Below are positions 24,007 to 34,170 of a DNA stretch of 64,000 nt, one piece after another. Position 1 is the stretch's first letter, and every line of letters starts with the position of its first letter. The stretch spans positions 124,001-188,000 of the forward strand of contig NZ_AUEW01000008.1 of the NCBI RefSeq assembly GCF_000426185.1. The letters are read 5' to 3'. The notes below the pieces were generated by a model, which was given only the letters and a program-made list of their open reading frames with translations, ran no database searches and was not told the origin of the DNA. The DNA comes from Cellulomonas sp. URHD0024. GTDB lineage: Bacteria; Actinomycetota; Actinomycetes; Actinomycetales; Cellulomonadaceae. A program made the translations under genes and the position numbers.

Positions 24007-25231
24007 CCGTGATGCGGTACGGGCCTCCCACGGCGGTGAGCGTCGTCGAGCCGGACGCGGCCGGGAACGTGTCGTAGACGTAGAGGTCGTACGAGCCGCG
24101 CGCCGCCCAGCCGGTGTTCGGGTCCAGGTGGTCGCACATGTCGAACCACGAGAACAGCGACGTCCCGAACGACTCGCCGGCGCCGACGTCGAACGTGGCA
24201 GCGGAGGGGAAGTCGCCCATCATCTGGTTCTCGCTCACGACCACGCCCGCGTCGTCGACGAGCACCGCGCTCAGCTCCTGGGGCACCTGCCCGCGCAGAC
24301 GCCCGGGGCCGTTGGCCGTGACGGTGACGGGCACGTGGATCCCGGCGCTGCGGGCCTCGTCCGGCGCGAAGCCAGGATCGAGCGTGACCGTGAAGTCGGC
24401 CCCCGCTCCACCGGCAAGCAGTGCCGCGGGCGCCGGCTCGCCGCACGTCGGCAGGGTCCCCCGGTTCCATGAGAGCGGCCGGGTGCCGTCCGGGCCGAAG
24501 GTCAACGGGGCGAGCTCGATGGTCTCGGCGGCGCTCGGGTCGCTCGCGAACGCACGATAGGTGCCGGCGAGCGGGCGGCCCGTCCGGCAGTCGACGGCGG
24601 GGTAGTAGCCGTACGTCGAGAGGACGCCGCTCCCGTCCGTCGCACGGAGCTGCGGAAGCTGGCGAGCGGGGTCGGACCAGAACGCGATCGTCCCGCTCTC
24701 GTCGACGAGCACGGTCATCAGGTGGCTCGCACCGTCCCCGTCCGCCCCGGCCGGGGTTCCCGGCGTCTCGGGGCCGGCCTCGACGAGGTCCAGCAGGTCC
24801 GCGCCCGCCGGGTCGGCGTCGAGCATGGCGGTCGCCGGGTCGAGGTCACCGATGATCAGTCCGCCGCGCAACGACAGGTACGGGGAGTCCTGGGGCGTCG
24901 GCACGTCGGTGGTGCCGCAGGGCGCGGCGCCGACGACCCAGCCGTCGACCGCGGTCGTCGGCGCAGGATCCGGCGACGGTGTCGGCGTCGGCGTCGGGAT
25001 CTCGGTCACCTGAACGGCTGCGGGCGGCGGCGGGGTCGCGTGCTCGGCCACCAGTCCCGCACCCGCCACCAGCCCGCCGACGACCGCCAGGCCACCGACC
25101 GACCGGAGCACGACCCCTTGCGCGCGGCGCCGCCGCACACGCGCCGTGACGGCGCCGATCTCCACCGACCGGACGACGCGCTCGGCGTCCGCGGCGATGT
25201 CCTGCAGTGCGCGTCCGAAGTCCATGCTCAT
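23999..25231 (-). CDS. Single-pass membrane protein coupled to the sigma factor (candidate anti-sigma)
   Basis: A 410-residue protein. A cytosolic N-terminus of about 45 residues (MSMDFGRALQDIAADAERVV onward) with basic RVRRRRAQG leads to one membrane helix (SVGGLAVVGGLVAGAGLVAE), a Thr/Pro spacer and a large extracytoplasmic region of about 320 residues with six Cys. The ATG at 25231 overlaps the sigma-factor stop by ATGA; an ATG six bases later has better ribosome-site spacing. Co-translation with an ECF-type sigma factor plus this topology suggest an anti-sigma or signal-sensing partner, although no known anti-sigma domain is recognised. Confidence 0.75.
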   Translation of the reverse strand: MSMDFGRALQDIAADAERVVRSVEIGAVTARVRRRRAQGVVLRSVGGLAVVGGLVAGAGLVAEHATPPPPAAVQVTEIPTPTPTPSPDPAPTTAVDGWVVGAAPCGTTDVPTPQDSPYLSLRGGLIIGDLDPATAMLDADPAGADLLDLVEAGPETPGTPAGADGDGASHLMTVLVDESGTIAFWSDPARQLPQLRATDGSGVLSTYGYYPAVDCRTGRPLAGTYRAFASDPSAAETIELAPLTFGPDGTRPLSWNRGTLPTCGEPAPAALLAGGAGADFTVTLDPGFAPDEARSAGIHVPVTVTANGPGRLRGQVPQELSAVLVDDAGVVVSENQMMGDFPSAATFDVGAGESFGTSLFSWFDMCDHLDPNTGWAARGSYDLYVYDTFPAASGSTTLTAVGGPYRITVR

Positions 25232-25770
25232 CTCACCTCGTGGCGGCTCATGACGACGGACGCTTCCGTGACGTCGAGGGGACCCAGCAGGGTCTCGAGG
25301 CGGCCGACGGCCACGCTCAGGTAACGCTTGACGGTCCCGGCGGCCAGCTCCAGCCGGACCGCGATCTCGGGAACGGTGAGGTCGTCGTAGTAGCGCAGCA
25401 CGACGCACGCCCGCTGCTGCGGGGACAGCTGCTGCAGCGCGAGCTGGACGTCGGTGCGCGTCCCGACCGCCTCGGCCGCGCTCTCCACCCGCTCCTCGCG
25501 CACGACGAGGTGCCGCACCCGCTCCCAGTGCCGGCGGCGACGGTACTGGTCGATCCAGGTCGAGAGGATCGCCCGGCGCACGTACCCCTCGGCGGACTCG
25601 ATCTCGATCCGCCGACCGCGCACGAACGTCTTGACCAGCGCGTCCTGCACCAGGTCCTCGGCGTCGCGCAGGTTCCCGGTCAGCAGGTACGCATACGCAC
25701 CCAGCGCGGCGCCGCGCTCACGCGCGACCGTCGCCATGACGTCGTCGCTACGTCGCCGTGCCTCGTGCAT
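25228..25770 (-). CDS. SigE-like ECF RNA polymerase sigma factor
   Basis: A 180-residue sigma-70-family factor. Region 2 is recognised in AYAYLLTGNLRDAEDLVQDA with the following LVKTFVRGRRIEIES, and region 4 in LSPQQRACVVLRYYDDLTVP and the helix-turn-helix EIAVRLELAAGTVKRYLSVA. This matches the SigE/ECF group common in actinobacteria. It would redirect RNA polymerase to a small regulon. The ATG at 25770 gives a normal N-terminus; a second ATG at about residue 12 is possible. The downstream membrane-protein gene overlaps it by four bases, as expected for a sigma/anti-sigma pair. Confidence 0.9.
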   Translation of the reverse strand: MHEARRRSDDVMATVARERGAALGAYAYLLTGNLRDAEDLVQDALVKTFVRGRRIEIESAEGYVRRAILSTWIDQYRRRRHWERVRHLVVREERVESAAEAVGTRTDVQLALQQLSPQQRACVVLRYYDDLTVPEIAVRLELAAGTVKRYLSVAVGRLETLLGPLDVTEASVVMSRHEVR

Positions 25771-25865
25771 CTCGCCCCCTCTGGAGGTGGTGGGTGACCA
25801 CCTTCCACCCCAGAGGACGTGCGGGACGTTCGATTCGTTGTGGTCCGACCCGATCGGGTGCGGAC

Positions 25866-27023
25866 TCAGCTGCTCGCGGTGGGTTCCGGCTCCGGCGACG
25901 GGAAGGCCGACGGTTCCAGGACGGAGGCCAGCTTGGCCTGGAAGGCGGCGAGCGTCACCGCGTCGACGGTGCCCGTGGCAGGGACGCCGAGGTCGGTCTG
26001 GGCCGCCGCGACCGCTGCGGTCAGCTCGTCGGACCACTGACCGTCGACGGGCTTGTCCCAGTACCCCGCGAGCTTGAGGGTCTGCTGCAGCGCTGCGGTG
26101 GCCAGCGACTGCTCTGCCGCGGCGGCGGCACCCTTCGCCTCCAGCTCCTTGCGCAGGGCAGCGTCGGTCGCCTTGTCCACGGTCCCCGTCTGGGGGAGCT
26201 CGTTCGCAGCCTGCAGCGCGACCACCGCCTCGACGGTCAGGGGACCGTAGATCCCGTCGACCTTGCCGGTGTAGTAGCCGGCGTCGGCGAGGGACTGCTG
26301 GATCGCGAGGGTGTAGTCGCGGATCGCGTTGGACGCCTCGGCCTGCCGGGAGTCGGTGAGGCAGCCCGACTGCGCGAACAGCTGGATCCAGGCCATCTCG
26401 AGCGCGACGGCGGCCGAGTTGAACTGCTCGGTCGCCTTCGCCAGCGGCGTGTCGTCGGTGATGCCGGACTGGGCCGACTGGAAGTCGGTCTCGGCCTGCT
26501 TGACCCGGTCCACGGTGGCCGCCGGGATCGTCGGCGTCGGGCTCGGCGACGCCTTCACCACCTCAGGCGCCGGGGTCCCCGACTCCGCGGCCTGCGCAGC
26601 CGCCACTGCGGCCTCCGCATCGGCGACGTCCTGCTCGGCAGTCGCCACGTCCTCGCGCGCGCTGACCACGGCCTTCGCGGCGTCCTGCGTCTCGCTGCTG
26701 GGCTCCTTGAGATCCGCCCCGCCCGTCTTGACGTCGCCGACCGTCACCGTCGACTGGTCGAGCACGTCGCCGTACCGGTCGATCGCCGTGATGTACGACG
26801 AGGCGGAGCTGCAGAACGTCTCGGAGGCTGCTCCCTCGGCCTTCTTCGCCGCGTCGAGCGCTTCCTGCTTCTTGGCGAGGTCGGCCTGTGCGACGGCCAG
26901 GTCCGAGTCCTTCGTGGGCTCGTCGGTGGAACCGCCACTCGTGCACCCCGCCAGCAGGAGCAGGCTCGCGGCGATCGCGATCGCTCCGAGTCGGGCGGAT
27001 GACGGCTTCTTCTGGGCGGCCAC
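25866..27023 (-). CDS. Lipoprotein with two peptidoglycan-binding domains
   Basis: A 385-residue exported lipoprotein. The lipobox LLLLAGC places the acylated Cys at residue 27. Residues about 35-150 are Ala/Glu/Lys-rich and likely coiled coil (AQADLAKKQEALDAAKKAEG). Two PG_binding_1 domains follow: one around LADAGYYTGKVDGIYGPLTV, the other around LKLAGYWDKPVDGQWSDELT. Anchoring the membrane to the wall is the likely role. The GTG at 27023 has AGGAAGGG upstream. A promoter with TTGTTG and TAGATA boxes and a TCGGGAC/GTCCCGA palindrome precedes it. Confidence 0.88.
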   Translation of the reverse strand: MAAQKKPSSARLGAIAIAASLLLLAGCTSGGSTDEPTKDSDLAVAQADLAKKQEALDAAKKAEGAASETFCSSASSYITAIDRYGDVLDQSTVTVGDVKTGGADLKEPSSETQDAAKAVVSAREDVATAEQDVADAEAAVAAAQAAESGTPAPEVVKASPSPTPTIPAATVDRVKQAETDFQSAQSGITDDTPLAKATEQFNSAAVALEMAWIQLFAQSGCLTDSRQAEASNAIRDYTLAIQQSLADAGYYTGKVDGIYGPLTVEAVVALQAANELPQTGTVDKATDAALRKELEAKGAAAAAEQSLATAALQQTLKLAGYWDKPVDGQWSDELTAAVAAAQTDLGVPATGTVDAVTLAAFQAKLASVLEPSAFPSPEPEPTASS

Positions 27024-27061
27024 GGGAGCCCTTCCTGTTGCACGGCGTCTAGGTGCACGGC

Positions 27062-27077
27062 TCGGGACGAGTCCCGA
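27062..27077. promoter_or_regulatory. Palindrome near the lipoprotein transcription start
   Basis: TCGGGAC and GTCCCGA form a perfect 7-bp inverted repeat with a two-base centre. It lies 9-24 bases downstream of the proposed -10 box for the PG-binding lipoprotein gene, so it could be an operator or a 5' leader hairpin. Confidence 0.5.
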
Positions 27078-27085
27078 ATCGACAC

Positions 27086-27115
27086 TATCTAGGCATATGT
27101 CCTGCTTGGCAACAA
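27086..27115 (-). promoter_or_regulatory. Sigma-70-type promoter of the PG-binding lipoprotein gene
   Basis: On the minus strand TTGTTG (27110-27115) and TAGATA (27086-27091) are separated by 18 bases. This is one of the few AT-containing promoter-like stretches in the window. It would start transcription about 55 bases before the GTG at 27023. Confidence 0.55.
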
Positions 27116-27162
27116 CCTGCGGACTATTGGCGCGCGTCGCTCTCCGTGGCCGTTCCAGCAGG

Positions 27163-27951
27163 TCAGGGAGCCCCGTCCGCCTCACGCTCCTCGAGGATGC
27201 TCAGGTCGCGCTCCGCGTACCAGCGGTGGGCCCACTCCTCGTTCAGGACGATCCGCAGACACGCACGGGCGGAGAACGCGTCGCCCTCGTCGGGCCAGCC
27301 CGGACCCTGCAGCGGTTCGCCGGGGCGGTCGAGCTGCTCGTCGGTCAGTCCGTCGATCACGCCGCGCACCAATGCCATCGCCTCCAGGCGCAGCGCCAGG
27401 GCGTCGTCGAGCGACGGACGCGCCCCCCGGTCGTGGGGGACACCCTGGCGCGGCCGCATCTGGTCCCAGGGCAGCGAGAGCGGATGCCACGGGCTCGGGT
27501 CGCCCAGGACGCCCCGGCCCACCCAGGACTCCGACGCGAACGCGAGGTGCCGCAGGGTCTGGATGAACGACCACTCCTCGTCGACAGACTCGTGCAGCCT
27601 CTGCTCGGGCAGCCGGCGCGCCCGCTCGACCGTCTGCGCCCACAACCGCTCGTCGAGCGCCCACGCCTCCCGGAACCCGTCGGCGGTGGTCGGACGGAAC
27701 AGCGGCCGTTCGGGGAATCGCCGGTCGAGCTCCTCCTCCACGTACTGCGCGACCTCGACCCCGTTGACGACGAGGCTCTCGACCTCGCCGTCGACCCTCA
27801 TGGCGGAGATCTCGACGTCGCGCATCACGACGCCGTGGAGCCCCACCGAACGGAAAGTCGCGTCGGTGAGGTTGACCATCGAGAACCGCGCGCCGCTGAG
27901 GTCGACGTCGTCGAAGATCGCCGGGACGCCGCCTGGCTCGAGCTCGCTCAT
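27163..27951 (-). CDS. DinB-family protein with pentapeptide-like N-terminus
   Basis: A 262-residue protein. Residues about 10-60 contain a short pentapeptide-repeat-like run (VDLSGARFSMVNLTDATFRS then VGLHGVVMRDVEISAM). The rest is a DinB four-helix domain: RLHESVDEEWSFIQTLRHLA and NEEWAHRWYAERDLS carry the usual His/Asp metal ligands of the DinB/MST fold. DinB-like enzymes include thiol-dependent transferases. The combination of both modules recurs in actinobacterial proteins of unknown role. It is divergent from the TM2 gene. Confidence 0.83.
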   Translation of the reverse strand: MSELEPGGVPAIFDDVDLSGARFSMVNLTDATFRSVGLHGVVMRDVEISAMRVDGEVESLVVNGVEVAQYVEEELDRRFPERPLFRPTTADGFREAWALDERLWAQTVERARRLPEQRLHESVDEEWSFIQTLRHLAFASESWVGRGVLGDPSPWHPLSLPWDQMRPRQGVPHDRGARPSLDDALALRLEAMALVRGVIDGLTDEQLDRPGEPLQGPGWPDEGDAFSARACLRIVLNEEWAHRWYAERDLSILEEREADGAP

Positions 27952-28044
27952 GGAAGTTCAGGCTAGGCGCGCCAACCGACATCGGCCCGGGTTAGTCTCG
28001 GGTGATCCGCCGCAGCCCGCGGCGAGCGACCCACGGGAGTTCCC

Positions 28045-28503
28045 GTGACCGACCTGATCGACCGCCCCGCGGACCTCGACGACGACTGGTTCGAGCGCCC
28101 GGTGGTCACTCGCCTGCCACCGCAGTCCCCCGTCGACGTCGTCGCGCCGTTGTCCGCGACGGTGCGCTACCCCCTCGGCCGGGTGCCCGACCTCCAGGAC
28201 GCGCCGCCCGCTGTGGCGCCTCGGATGCCTGCAGCCAGGCCGGCGCGCGTCTGGATCCGGTCGCGCGTCGCGGCGGGTCTGCTCGGGGTGTTCCTCGGCG
28301 GCCTCGGCCTGCACCGGATGTACCTCGGCTACTGGCGACGAGGGTTCACGATGCTGGCGGTGTTCTTCATCGGCGGGCTCTTCACGCTCGGGCTCGCGAC
28401 GCTGGTCGTGTGCATGGTCGGGTTCTTCGAGGGCCTGCTGTACCTGTCGATGCACCGAGGTCGGTTCTCCCGCGACGCACGTGGCCGGCCTCTGCGCGGC
28501 TGA
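28045..28503 (+). CDS. TM2 domain protein
   Basis: A 152-residue membrane protein. A 70-residue acidic/Pro-rich N-terminus precedes the TM2 domain: helix VAAGLLGVFLGGLGLHRMYL with the typical G-x-x-G-x-H-x-x-Y-L-G motif, a turn YWRRGFTM and a second helix LAVFFIGGLFTLGLATLVVC. Function of TM2 proteins is largely unknown. The GTG at 28045 has GGAG upstream. Its TGA lies inside an 18-bp palindrome that also contains the stop of the convergent small gene. Confidence 0.88.
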   Translation: MTDLIDRPADLDDDWFERPVVTRLPPQSPVDVVAPLSATVRYPLGRVPDLQDAPPAVAPRMPAARPARVWIRSRVAAGLLGVFLGGLGLHRMYLGYWRRGFTMLAVFFIGGLFTLGLATLVVCMVGFFEGLLYLSMHRGRFSRDARGRPLRG

Positions 28504-28513
28504 CGTCAGCCGC
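28496..28513. terminator. Palindrome at the convergent gene ends
   Basis: GCGGCTGACGTCAGCCGC is a perfect 18-bp palindrome spanning the stop codons of the TM2 gene and the convergent small gene. It may act as a bidirectional termination signal; protein binding cannot be excluded. Confidence 0.4.
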
Positions 28514-28691
28514 CGTAGATGCCCTTGAACAGCTCGTACACCAGCACGCCGGGCCAGATCAGCGCCTTCGGCACCGCCAGCACGAACTCCCAGAACGTGT
28601 CGCCGGCCTGGAAGTAGTACACGGCCGCCCCGATGAACCCGAAGCCGTAGACCACTCCACCGCCGGCGCCCCTCGCCGAGTCCTTCGCCAT
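28506..28691 (-). CDS. Small hydrophobic protein
   Basis: A 61-residue protein, MAKDSARGAGGGVVYGFGFI at the start, with two short hydrophobic stretches (residues ~13-30 and 38-55) and aromatic-rich loops (YYFQAGDTFWEF). A GAGGGAG ribosome site precedes the ATG. Small proteins of this appearance occur widely in actinobacteria; I cannot assign a function. It starts 55 bases beyond the stop of the PabAB gene on the same strand and could be a distal part of that transcript. Confidence 0.7.
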   Translation of the reverse strand: MAKDSARGAGGGVVYGFGFIGAAVYYFQAGDTFWEFVLAVPKALIWPGVLVYELFKGIYGG

Positions 28692-28746
28692 GCTGGGCTC
28701 CCTCAGTCGTCCGCGCTGACACCGTCCCGTGCGAGGGGCGCCGCGG

Positions 28747-30755
<2,009 letters not shown>

Positions 30756-30759
<4 letters not shown>

Positions 30760-31499
30760 GCCGAGGTCCTCTCCGTCGGGCGGGCGCCGATGTTCGTCAG
30801 CACCTGGCGCCAGTGGTCGATGGGTCGTGCGGTCGCGACGAGCCGGCGCTGCCAGTGGTCGCGCCGGCCGTCGTCGGCCATGGGCGAACCGTCGACCGCG
30901 ACCACGGTCCGGATGCCGTGCAGGGCGCTGAGCAGCCAGACCTCGTCGGCGTCGCGCAGCTGGTCGGGCCGGAGGTCGGCGCGTCGGACCGGGGCGTTCT
31001 CGAGGTCGAGCACCGCGGCGCGCGTCACGCTCGGCAGCAGCGCGGAGGTCCGCGGCACGACGAGCGAGCCGTCCTGCCACCAGAGGACGGACCCGAAGAC
31101 CGACTCGACCACGTGACCGTCCGGGTCGGTCAGGAGCGCGTCGTCGGCGCCGGCGGCGCGAGCGGCGGTGCGCAGCCTCTCCTGCAGCGGGAAGTCCGGA
31201 CCCTTGACGGTCGGCCGGCGGCGCGGGTCCGGGCCGTGCGTCACCAGGGTCGCCGTGTGCGCGACGGGCGGCGCCGGACGCGTGCGGGTGTGCACGTGCC
31301 CGCCGCACAGCTCGATCCGCGGGAACCACCGCCCGCTCTGGGGCAGCTCCTCGAGGAGCAGGAGCACGTGCTCGACGACGAGACCCCGTGCCAGCCCGGT
31401 GGAGCGCGTGAAGCGGTCGACGTGGGCGGTGAGGTCGCGGATCCGCCCGTCGTCGACCAGCCAGGAGTCGACGACCTCGGGTGCGCCGGGGCAGTACAT
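30756..31499 (-). CDS. Class IV aminotransferase-fold protein, PabC-like lyase
   Basis: A 247-residue PLP enzyme of fold type IV. The PLP lysine is probably in PTVKGPDFPL, followed by AGADDALLTDPDGHVVES, SVLWWQDGSLVVPRTSALLP and SVTRAAVLDL, the cofactor-phosphate segments of 4-amino-4-deoxychorismate lyase. The predicted reaction releases pyruvate and yields p-aminobenzoate. The assignment to lyase rather than aminotransferase rests on adjacency to PabAB, which it overlaps by GTGA. Its ATG overlaps the monooxygenase stop (TGATG). Confidence 0.85.
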
Positions 31500-32659
31500 C
31501 AGTACCGTCCCCCGGTCCGCACGGTCGGTCCGTAGGGCGCGCGTTCGAGCCACGTGCGGGCGCGTCGGGAGACCGGTGCAGCGGCGGCGACGGCCGTCTG
31601 GCGGCGGCGACGGGCGGGCGTCGGGTGCAGGTGGTCGAAGGCCGCGTGGGCCGCCTGTGCGTTGAGCTGCGCGGCGCCGCGCCGGAGACGGTCGAACTCG
31701 CGCACCGCTCCCGGAGAGCCCAGGGCGATCGCGTGCGCGGCGGCGTGCGCGTCCGGGATGGCCGAGTTCATCCCGCGGGCCCCGAACGGCGGGAACAGGT
31801 GCGCGGCCTCGCCGACGAGCAGCACCCGGTTCGTGTCGTCGACGAACGACGTCGCCACCGCGCGGGCGAACCGGTACGTCGAGATCCAGGCGACCTCGCC
31901 GGACGCGTCGCCGACGCGGGCCAGCAGGGGCTCCACCCACGACGGATCCGCCGCGAGCGCTGCCGCGTCGTCGGCGTCGCGGCACTGGACGTCGAGCTGG
32001 AAGCCGCCCGCGAACGGGACCACCAGCACGGTACGACGGTCGAGGGCCGGGCACTGGTACCAGAGCCGCCGTGCCGCCGGGACGGCACCCAGCACGTCGA
32101 CGACCACGTGGTAGCCGTCGAGCCGCGGACCTTCGAGCGCCAGCCCGACGGACGACCGGACGACCGAGCGCCCACCGTCCGCGCCGACGACGAACGCTGC
32201 GGTGAGGACCTCGTCCGCGAGGTGCACCCGCACGGCCGTGTCCTCGGCCTCCACCCGCTCGACGCCCGTGCCCCAGCGGATGTCGATGCCCACGCGTCCG
32301 CACGCGTCCCGCAGGTGCCCGACCGTGTCGACCTGCCGCAGGCTCGTGTACGGCGGCAGACCGTCGCCTCGCCACACCGGCTCGTCGCACCCGAACACCC
32401 GGCGACGCCCGTACCAGGTCTCCCGCCGCGACCACCGGATCCCGGCGGCGCCGATCCGCTGCCCGAGGCCGGGCTGAGCCGCCTCGAGCAGCCGCAGGCT
32501 GTCGCCGTGCAGGAACAGTGCACGGCTGCCGGCGACCGGTTCGTCGACGGGTGCCCGCTCGAGCACGAGCGGACGGCGACCGAGGGTGTGCAGTGCGAGG
32601 GCGGCGGTCAGGCCGGCGGGTCCGGCGCCGACGACGACCACGTCGGGTGCGGTCGTCAT
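31499..32659 (-). CDS. FAD-dependent aromatic monooxygenase (PHBH fold)
   Basis: A 386-residue flavoprotein. The N-terminal dinucleotide motif is VVVVGAGPAGLTAALAL; the DG motif is VVGADGGRSVVRSS; the third motif is VLLVGEAAHLFPPFGARGMN, with Glu replacing the usual Asp of GDAAH. This is the group A aromatic hydroxylase family (UbiH/PHBH/PheA). In this cluster it probably hydroxylates the benzoate-type building block or a product, but the site and substrate are inference. It overlaps the genes on both sides (ATGA upstream, TGATG downstream). Confidence 0.88.
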   Translation of the reverse strand: MTTAPDVVVVGAGPAGLTAALALHTLGRRPLVLERAPVDEPVAGSRALFLHGDSLRLLEAAQPGLGQRIGAAGIRWSRRETWYGRRRVFGCDEPVWRGDGLPPYTSLRQVDTVGHLRDACGRVGIDIRWGTGVERVEAEDTAVRVHLADEVLTAAFVVGADGGRSVVRSSVGLALEGPRLDGYHVVVDVLGAVPAARRLWYQCPALDRRTVLVVPFAGGFQLDVQCRDADDAAALAADPSWVEPLLARVGDASGEVAWISTYRFARAVATSFVDDTNRVLLVGEAAHLFPPFGARGMNSAIPDAHAAAHAIALGSPGAVREFDRLRRGAAQLNAQAAHAAFDHLHPTPARRRRQTAVAAAAPVSRRARTWLERAPYGPTVRTGGRY

Positions 32660-34170
32660 ACCGGGACCGCCGGTGCGTTCAGGCCGGCGTCGATCGCGGC
32701 ACGGACACGGTGCCGCTGCAGCTTGCCGCTCGGCGTGCGTGGGATCGCGTCCGTCGCGACGACCTGGCGCGGGAGCTCGAACCGTTCGAGCGAGTCTGCG
32801 ACCCGGCCGGCAAGCAGCCTCAGGACGTCGTCGGCGGAGAAGCCGTCGGCCGGGACGACCAGCGCGGCGAGGCTGGACACTCCACGTTCGTCGACGACGC
32901 TCGCCACCGCCGCGTCGGCGACGAGCCCGGTGCGACGGATCACCGCCTCGATGCGGACGGCGGAGACCGAGATGCCGCGGACGAGCAGGATGTCGTCGTG
33001 CCGACCCAGCACCACGAGCGCGCCGTCGGCGTTCCAGTGCCCGAGGTCGCCTGTGCGCAGCCAGCCGTCGCGCAGCAGCGGAACGGGCCCGTCCGCGGTC
33101 TCGGCGGTCGCCGGGATGCTCTCCCCGCGGACCCAGACCTCACCGGTCGGGGTGCCGTCCGGGGCGCTGAGCTCCACGGTGCTCGGGCGGAGCTCCACCT
33201 CGTAGCCCGGGCTGACGAAGCCGGTGCTGTACCGCGACGAACGGGCGGACCCGTTCGCGCAGAACGCGTTGCCGACCTCCGTGCAGCCGATCTGCTCGAG
33301 GACGGGAGTCCCCCACGTGCGTTCCAGGCGATCCTGCAGCGTCGCAGCCAGCGGCTCCCCCGCCGAGACGATCCCTCGCACGTGGTGCCGCTCGGGGGCC
33401 TGACCGTCGAACGCCCCGAGCGCCGAAGGCACCGAGAAGAGGAGAGTGGTGCGGCGCGGACCGACGACGGCGAGGACGTCGTCCGCGGTCCGCCGACGGC
33501 GACGGAGCGTGACGTGGCAGCCGTAGGTCATCGGGTAGACGAACTGGTTGTTGAACCCGTAGGCGAAGTAGAGCTGCGACACGGACAGGATCCGGTCGTC
33601 CGGGGTGATCTCCAGCGCCGCCACCGCTCGGGAGTACGCGACGAGGTCGCGAGCGCGGTGCAGGACGACCTTCTGGGCACCCGTCGCGCCCGAGGACAGC
33701 TGGCCGTAGAGCACCTCGTCGCCGAGGACACCCTCGGCCGCGTCCTCCGGGAAGCTCAGCCCGGTGAGCAGGTCGTCCAGGTGCCAGCGGGCCTCCAGAC
33801 CGGTCGGACGCGCCGCGAGTCGCAGCACGTCACCCTCGTCGTCGAGCAGCCAGGTGGCGCGGCACTGCTCGAGCACGCTCTGCCGCATGGTCGGGGTGAC
33901 GTCCGGGTTGACGAGGAACGGGACCGCACCGACGCGGGCGGACGCGAGGAACGCGACGAACCAGCCGGCGCCGTCTCCGACGCAGAAGCCGACCCGGTCG
34001 CCGGCCCCCAGGCCGCGGTCCCGCAGGCGGCGGGCGAGCACCCTGGAGCCGGCGTGGACCTGCCTGTGGGTGAGGTCGCGACCGGTCCGCTCGTCGGTCA
34101 GCACCGGCCGGTCGAGCCAGCCGGAGCGGTCGGCGAGCCCGTACAGGTACCCCGGCAGCGTGCCGGCCAT
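32656..34170 (-). CDS. Acyl/aryl-CoA (or carrier) ligase, benzoate-CoA-ligase-like
   Basis: A 504-residue ANL-superfamily adenylating enzyme. The P-loop-like motif is LSSGATGAQKVVLHR, the core motif GCTEVGNAF, the hinge LRTGDLG and the catalytic Lys in PRTPSGKLQR are all in place. QLYFAYGFNNQFVYPMTYG resembles the benzoate/p-hydroxybenzoate CoA ligases. It would activate a carboxylate with ATP and pass it to CoA or a phosphopantetheinyl carrier. It is one of three ligases in this operon, implying at least two distinct acids or sequential steps. ATGA and TGATG overlaps bind it to its neighbours. Confidence 0.9.
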   Translation of the reverse strand: MAGTLPGYLYGLADRSGWLDRPVLTDERTGRDLTHRQVHAGSRVLARRLRDRGLGAGDRVGFCVGDGAGWFVAFLASARVGAVPFLVNPDVTPTMRQSVLEQCRATWLLDDEGDVLRLAARPTGLEARWHLDDLLTGLSFPEDAAEGVLGDEVLYGQLSSGATGAQKVVLHRARDLVAYSRAVAALEITPDDRILSVSQLYFAYGFNNQFVYPMTYGCHVTLRRRRRTADDVLAVVGPRRTTLLFSVPSALGAFDGQAPERHHVRGIVSAGEPLAATLQDRLERTWGTPVLEQIGCTEVGNAFCANGSARSSRYSTGFVSPGYEVELRPSTVELSAPDGTPTGEVWVRGESIPATAETADGPVPLLRDGWLRTGDLGHWNADGALVVLGRHDDILLVRGISVSAVRIEAVIRRTGLVADAAVASVVDERGVSSLAALVVPADGFSADDVLRLLAGRVADSLERFELPRQVVATDAIPRTPSGKLQRHRVRAAIDAGLNAPAVPV

